Source: Marinobacterium sedimentorum
GTDB lineage: Bacteria; Pseudomonadota; Gammaproteobacteria; Pseudomonadales; Balneatricaceae
Direction: 5' to 3'
Assembly: GCF_024267675.1 (NCBI RefSeq)
Contig: NZ_JALDYX010000015.1
Span: 45,111 to 109,110, forward strand
DNA length: 64,000 nucleotides
Shown here one piece after another: positions 61,266 through 64,000 of the stretch (position 1 is its first letter; each line of letters begins with the position of its first letter). Under the pieces are notes generated by a model. The model was given only the letters and a program-made list of their open reading frames with translations. It was not told the origin of the DNA and did no database searches. The position numbers were made by a program, and so were the translations under genes.

Positions 61266-62417
61266 CTATTGTCGGGCCACCAGTTCATCGTAAGCCGGAG
61301 GCAGCGGATAGAGAAAGATCCGACCGAGCACCTCAATCATATCCAGCCAGTTTCGAAAGGTTTGTACTGTTTGCAGATACTCGGGAGCTGGCCGGAACTG
61401 AGAGGACCAGCTACCGCTATAGAGCCTGCACTCCGAACAATCGACATCGGGCGTACAGCATTTGACCGCGGCCGGTTGCAGACCGGTCGAATGATAGCGC
61501 AGTGCTCCTCTGATGCGGGAGCCGCAATCATTTGCAATACCTGTTTCCTGATCAATGTTGTAAAGAGGTCCCGGTCGTGTAATCCATTCGCGATAGGCAT
61601 CGGAAAATAAGACGATATCGGGATGCGTTTCCATGGCAAGCGACAGTATATCTGACGTACGGTCAAGATCGTCAGGCGTAAACACCGGTGCCCCCTTTGT
61701 CGCTGCAATTCGGTAGAACTGGCTGTCCGCCGGAGTTTGACGACGGATCTTGTCGAGATAGGTATGGGTCGGTGAAAACATGCTAAAGGTTACCGGTAGT
61801 CCGTGATCTCTGCAGGCATCCAGAACCGTTGGTACGGTATGCAGATTCCATGGAGATAGCGTAAAAAGCATGATCGCCCGCGGGTCTCCTTGATAATTAC
61901 GCAGTGCCTTGCGCAGCACGGATCCCCCGCGAAGCGAAGTATCTGTTTCTTCGTCCCCCCAAACTGAAATACCTATTCGGAACTGAATATCGGAATCAAT
62001 GCGGATTGTACCGTTTGTACCGATCTTTCCATAAGGGATTCGCCCCACAGCCGCACGCAGACGATCGACTTCCAATGCGGGTTCTGCTCCGACAAAATAC
62101 CCCATCGTTACGTTGCGGCTGTGTTCAGTATCAAAAAAGCTTTCCCACTCCGTTTGGCGCGGCTCATGGGTGACTTCGATACGATTTTTGTTCTCGAAAT
62201 AATAACAGCCTTCGCACCACAGATTGCACCTTTGGCTCATTTCATAAAAGGCGGGTCTCCGAAATGCCCGTATGACTTGTTTGGCTAGCTGATATCTGGG
62301 TACCAGTTCTGGGAAATCCGCTACGAATTTCTGGCACTTTTCCAGACTGTCGCGAAGGCTCAGGATTTGGCTTTCGTTGGTTCTTTGTGTGAGTGTGTTC
62401 ACTAGCTCAATATCCAT
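61266..62417 (-). CDS. Radical SAM protein with C-terminal Cys cluster
   Basis: The 383-residue protein has the radical SAM CxxxCxxC motif as CNLWCEGCYYF (about 63-73) and a TIM-barrel core. A C-terminal cysteine region (AVKCCTPDVDCSECRLYSG, about 315-333) resembles a short SPASM or twitch site for an auxiliary Fe-S cluster. Family relatives include anaerobic maturases and PqqE-like enzymes. No precursor peptide gene was recognised in the window. It lies 12 bp from the TPR gene and 15 bp from the methyltransferase gene, in the same operon. Confidence 0.85.
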   Translation of the reverse strand: MDIELVNTLTQRTNESQILSLRDSLEKCQKFVADFPELVPRYQLAKQVIRAFRRPAFYEMSQRCNLWCEGCYYFENKNRIEVTHEPRQTEWESFFDTEHSRNVTMGYFVGAEPALEVDRLRAAVGRIPYGKIGTNGTIRIDSDIQFRIGISVWGDEETDTSLRGGSVLRKALRNYQGDPRAIMLFTLSPWNLHTVPTVLDACRDHGLPVTFSMFSPTHTYLDKIRRQTPADSQFYRIAATKGAPVFTPDDLDRTSDILSLAMETHPDIVLFSDAYREWITRPGPLYNIDQETGIANDCGSRIRGALRYHSTGLQPAAVKCCTPDVDCSECRLYSGSWSSQFRPAPEYLQTVQTFRNWLDMIEVLGRIFLYPLPPAYDELVARQ

Positions 62418-62429
62418 ATTAAATTATGT

Positions 62430-64000
62430 TCAATCTTGAAGATAGTTCCACACCGGAGACAGCAGGTTTAAGTTTTCCGGGTCGCCAGTCATGACTTTCT
62501 CGAACTTTCCTAGATAACTAGTCGCCCAACGGTCACACCAAGTTTTCATATCTTCAGATGGTAACGGATCTGGCAGGCGTTCGAGTTCAAATGTTATTCG
62601 CCCCTGAACAAAAAATGACTGTACCCAATAAGTTGGAAGACCATACTTGGCAGAAATCTTCGGTACTATGGGCGATACCGCGTAAGGTTTTCCAAACAAA
62701 GAACCATTTGCTGCACTACGTGTATTCATTTTATTGAGCACATTGTGGTGTACATCGTTGGCGACGATTATTGGGGCCCCAGTCTTAAGAATATCGATAA
62801 TTTTCCTTGCTGATGTTGGGCGGGTATAGTCAAGTCTGATTGGATTTAATGACGGATTTCCCACTGATGCAACAGATCGTGCAGCCATAAAATAATGAAG
62901 TTCCGGAAACCTCTTTGTAAAATACCATAACGTTGCTGGTGGGCCAAAATGCGACGAGACAATAATGAACGGGCGTTTTTTATCCGCTAAGGCTTCCAGT
63001 TCATCCAGTTCGGGGGTGTCGATATATTCATCTAATAGGTCAAGTGTTTCTGGTGACGACGCGAAAGTTGAGACAAACATGCGCCAACGGGTGGTTGCTC
63101 GTCGAGCGGCCCTTGCCCAACTTTCGAATTCGTATCGATTCTGATCGGTAACAGACCATGCGGCCCGTAGATTGTTTATCGGTATAGTCATTGGAATATT
63201 TGGATCGCCATCCATGGCGTTGCGCAAATCGGGGGAAGAGTAGCCCTGGATCTCAAATGCATCTGGCATTTTAAGCCGTAGCACTTCAAGGTCTTCCAAG
63301 GCCTCGCCGCCAATCACGTTCAGTGCTGGCGCTGCGATTTGTGCGGTTCTCTTATCGTCAGGGTTCTGATGTACCCAGCCGCGAATAACGCGTAAAGCAT
63401 CATCTGCACGATTTCGGTCAATTAACAACCAGGGGAGGGGAGGGATTAAATTCTTTTTAGCCTTTGTTATCAGCTCGTCGATAACTTTATTTGCTGTTCC
63501 GAAGTCGTCTGCTTTTTCATATGCCTCAACCAATTTACACAGCCGCGAAGACTGGCCACTGTGTTCGAGTCCGGCCAGACGTACCAGCAGCTGCAAATAG
63601 CGATCATCATTCGATCTGAACTCATATATGTCCAAAAGCGACGATAGTAGTAGTATTGAATGAGGGTTTAGCTCAAGCGATTCTTCGAGCAGAGAAATTG
63701 CCTGCTGTTCTTGCCCGGTGGCGCGCAGTACGCTCGCAAGGTTTGTCAATGCCCCCGTATCGCCTGGCCAACACTTATGTAACCGTTTAAGCAAAGCCGC
63801 AGCCATATCATAACGCTGCATGGCCTGAAGTACTGCCGCTTGCTTCAGCAACAGCACGCGGTCGTCAGGTCGTATCTCCAGTGCCGCTTCGACATGTGCC
63901 AGTGCTGCCGCCTGATCTCCGCGCTGTAGTGCGTTGTCCGCGCGGCCGAGCAGCGCGCCGCGATGCTCCGGCTGCGTCGCCAATGCAGTTTCGCACAGTG
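62430..64000 (-). CDS. TPR protein with C-terminal lipid A acyltransferase-like domain (partial)
   Basis: At least 520 residues are visible; the frame is still open at the right edge (ending CETALATQPEHRGALLGR), so the N-terminus is missing. The N-terminal half is TPR repeats (ADNALQRGDQAAALAHVEAA, NPHSILLLSSLLDIYEF). The C-terminal half (about 330-510) resembles LpxL/HtrB-type acyltransferases: PFIIVSSHFGPPATLWYFTK, PIIVANDVHHN, GSLFGKPYAVSPIVPKISAK and YGLPTYWVQ. The usual H-x4-D/E is not obvious, since P or A follows the His. It may transfer an acyl chain to the operon product. Confidence 0.6.
   Translation of the reverse strand, partial: LCETALATQPEHRGALLGRADNALQRGDQAAALAHVEAALEIRPDDRVLLLKQAAVLQAMQRYDMAAALLKRLHKCWPGDTGALTNLASVLRATGQEQQAISLLEESLELNPHSILLLSSLLDIYEFRSNDDRYLQLLVRLAGLEHSGQSSRLCKLVEAYEKADDFGTANKVIDELITKAKKNLIPPLPWLLIDRNRADDALRVIRGWVHQNPDDKRTAQIAAPALNVIGGEALEDLEVLRLKMPDAFEIQGYSSPDLRNAMDGDPNIPMTIPINNLRAAWSVTDQNRYEFESWARAARRATTRWRMFVSTFASSPETLDLLDEYIDTPELDELEALADKKRPFIIVSSHFGPPATLWYFTKRFPELHYFMAARSVASVGNPSLNPIRLDYTRPTSARKIIDILKTGAPIIVANDVHHNVLNKMNTRSAANGSLFGKPYAVSPIVPKISAKYGLPTYWVQSFFVQGRITFELERLPDPLPSEDMKTWCDRWATSYLGKFEKVMTGDPENLNLLSPVWNYLQD

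Overview
The window reads as chromosomal DNA of a GC-rich gammaproteobacterium, most likely a marine Oceanospirillales- or Alteromonadales-like species. The grounds are the gene set: YcjXF, TmcA, a GlrK/GlrR-type sigma-54 two-component system, a ZrgA-type zinc importer, MetE and a KpsMTE capsule exporter. The genus cannot be fixed from the sequence alone. No tRNA or rRNA gene, CRISPR array or intact insertion sequence was recognised.

Region 1 (1-9.2 kb) holds the tail of an unidentified gene, an Lrp/AsnC regulator, trmN, a GIY-YIG protein and the ycjX-ycjF pair. It is followed by a five-gene cluster that looks like a zinc uptake operon: a His-rich DUF2796 protein, an ABC ATPase, an FtsX-type permease, a DUF3299 protein and a Gate-domain membrane protein. 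A Zur-like palindrome lies just upstream. Region 2 (9.2-29.5 kb) is dominated by sulfur and methionine metabolism. It carries an MtnE-like aminotransferase with an omega-amidase, mtnBCD, ggt, divergent mtnA/mtnK, metE behind a perfect MetR-type site, and tmcA. Small conserved housekeeping genes lie between them. A four-hairpin candidate non-coding RNA lies upstream of mtnB.

Region 3 (29.5-37.2 kb) carries the sensor kinase/lipoprotein/response regulator operon (glrK-qseG-glrR type), two small orphan-type secreted proteins, dodecin, an FAH-family hydrolase, a TetR regulator and a lipoprotein. Two copies of a short transposon-derived inverted-repeat element (169 bp at 2135 and 58 bp at 32943) sit at the 3' end of ycjF and upstream of glrK.

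Region 4 (37.2-59.1 kb) is a group 2 (KpsMTE-type) capsule locus. It has a long leader with a perfect 12-nt ops element (the RfaH recruitment site), then a lipoprotein, kpsD, kpsM, kpsT and kpsE. Next comes an AT-rich serotype-specific block with two very large multidomain glycosyltransferases, a protein with two sulfotransferase-like domains, two more sulfotransferase-like proteins and a small glycosyltransferase, and finally kpsC. The product is probably a sulfated capsular polysaccharide. The AT-rich block also holds a decayed IS66-type transposase tail and two short tandem repeats. kpsC carries about 45 extra codons that match a cluster of REP-like palindromes inserted in frame.

Region 5 (59.1-64 kb) is a tight minus-strand operon entering from beyond the right edge: a TPR protein with a C-terminal lipid A acyltransferase-like domain, a radical SAM enzyme, a SAM-dependent methyltransferase and a cytochrome P450. 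I do not recognise this combination as a described pathway. It is the best candidate for an undescribed biosynthetic system in the window.
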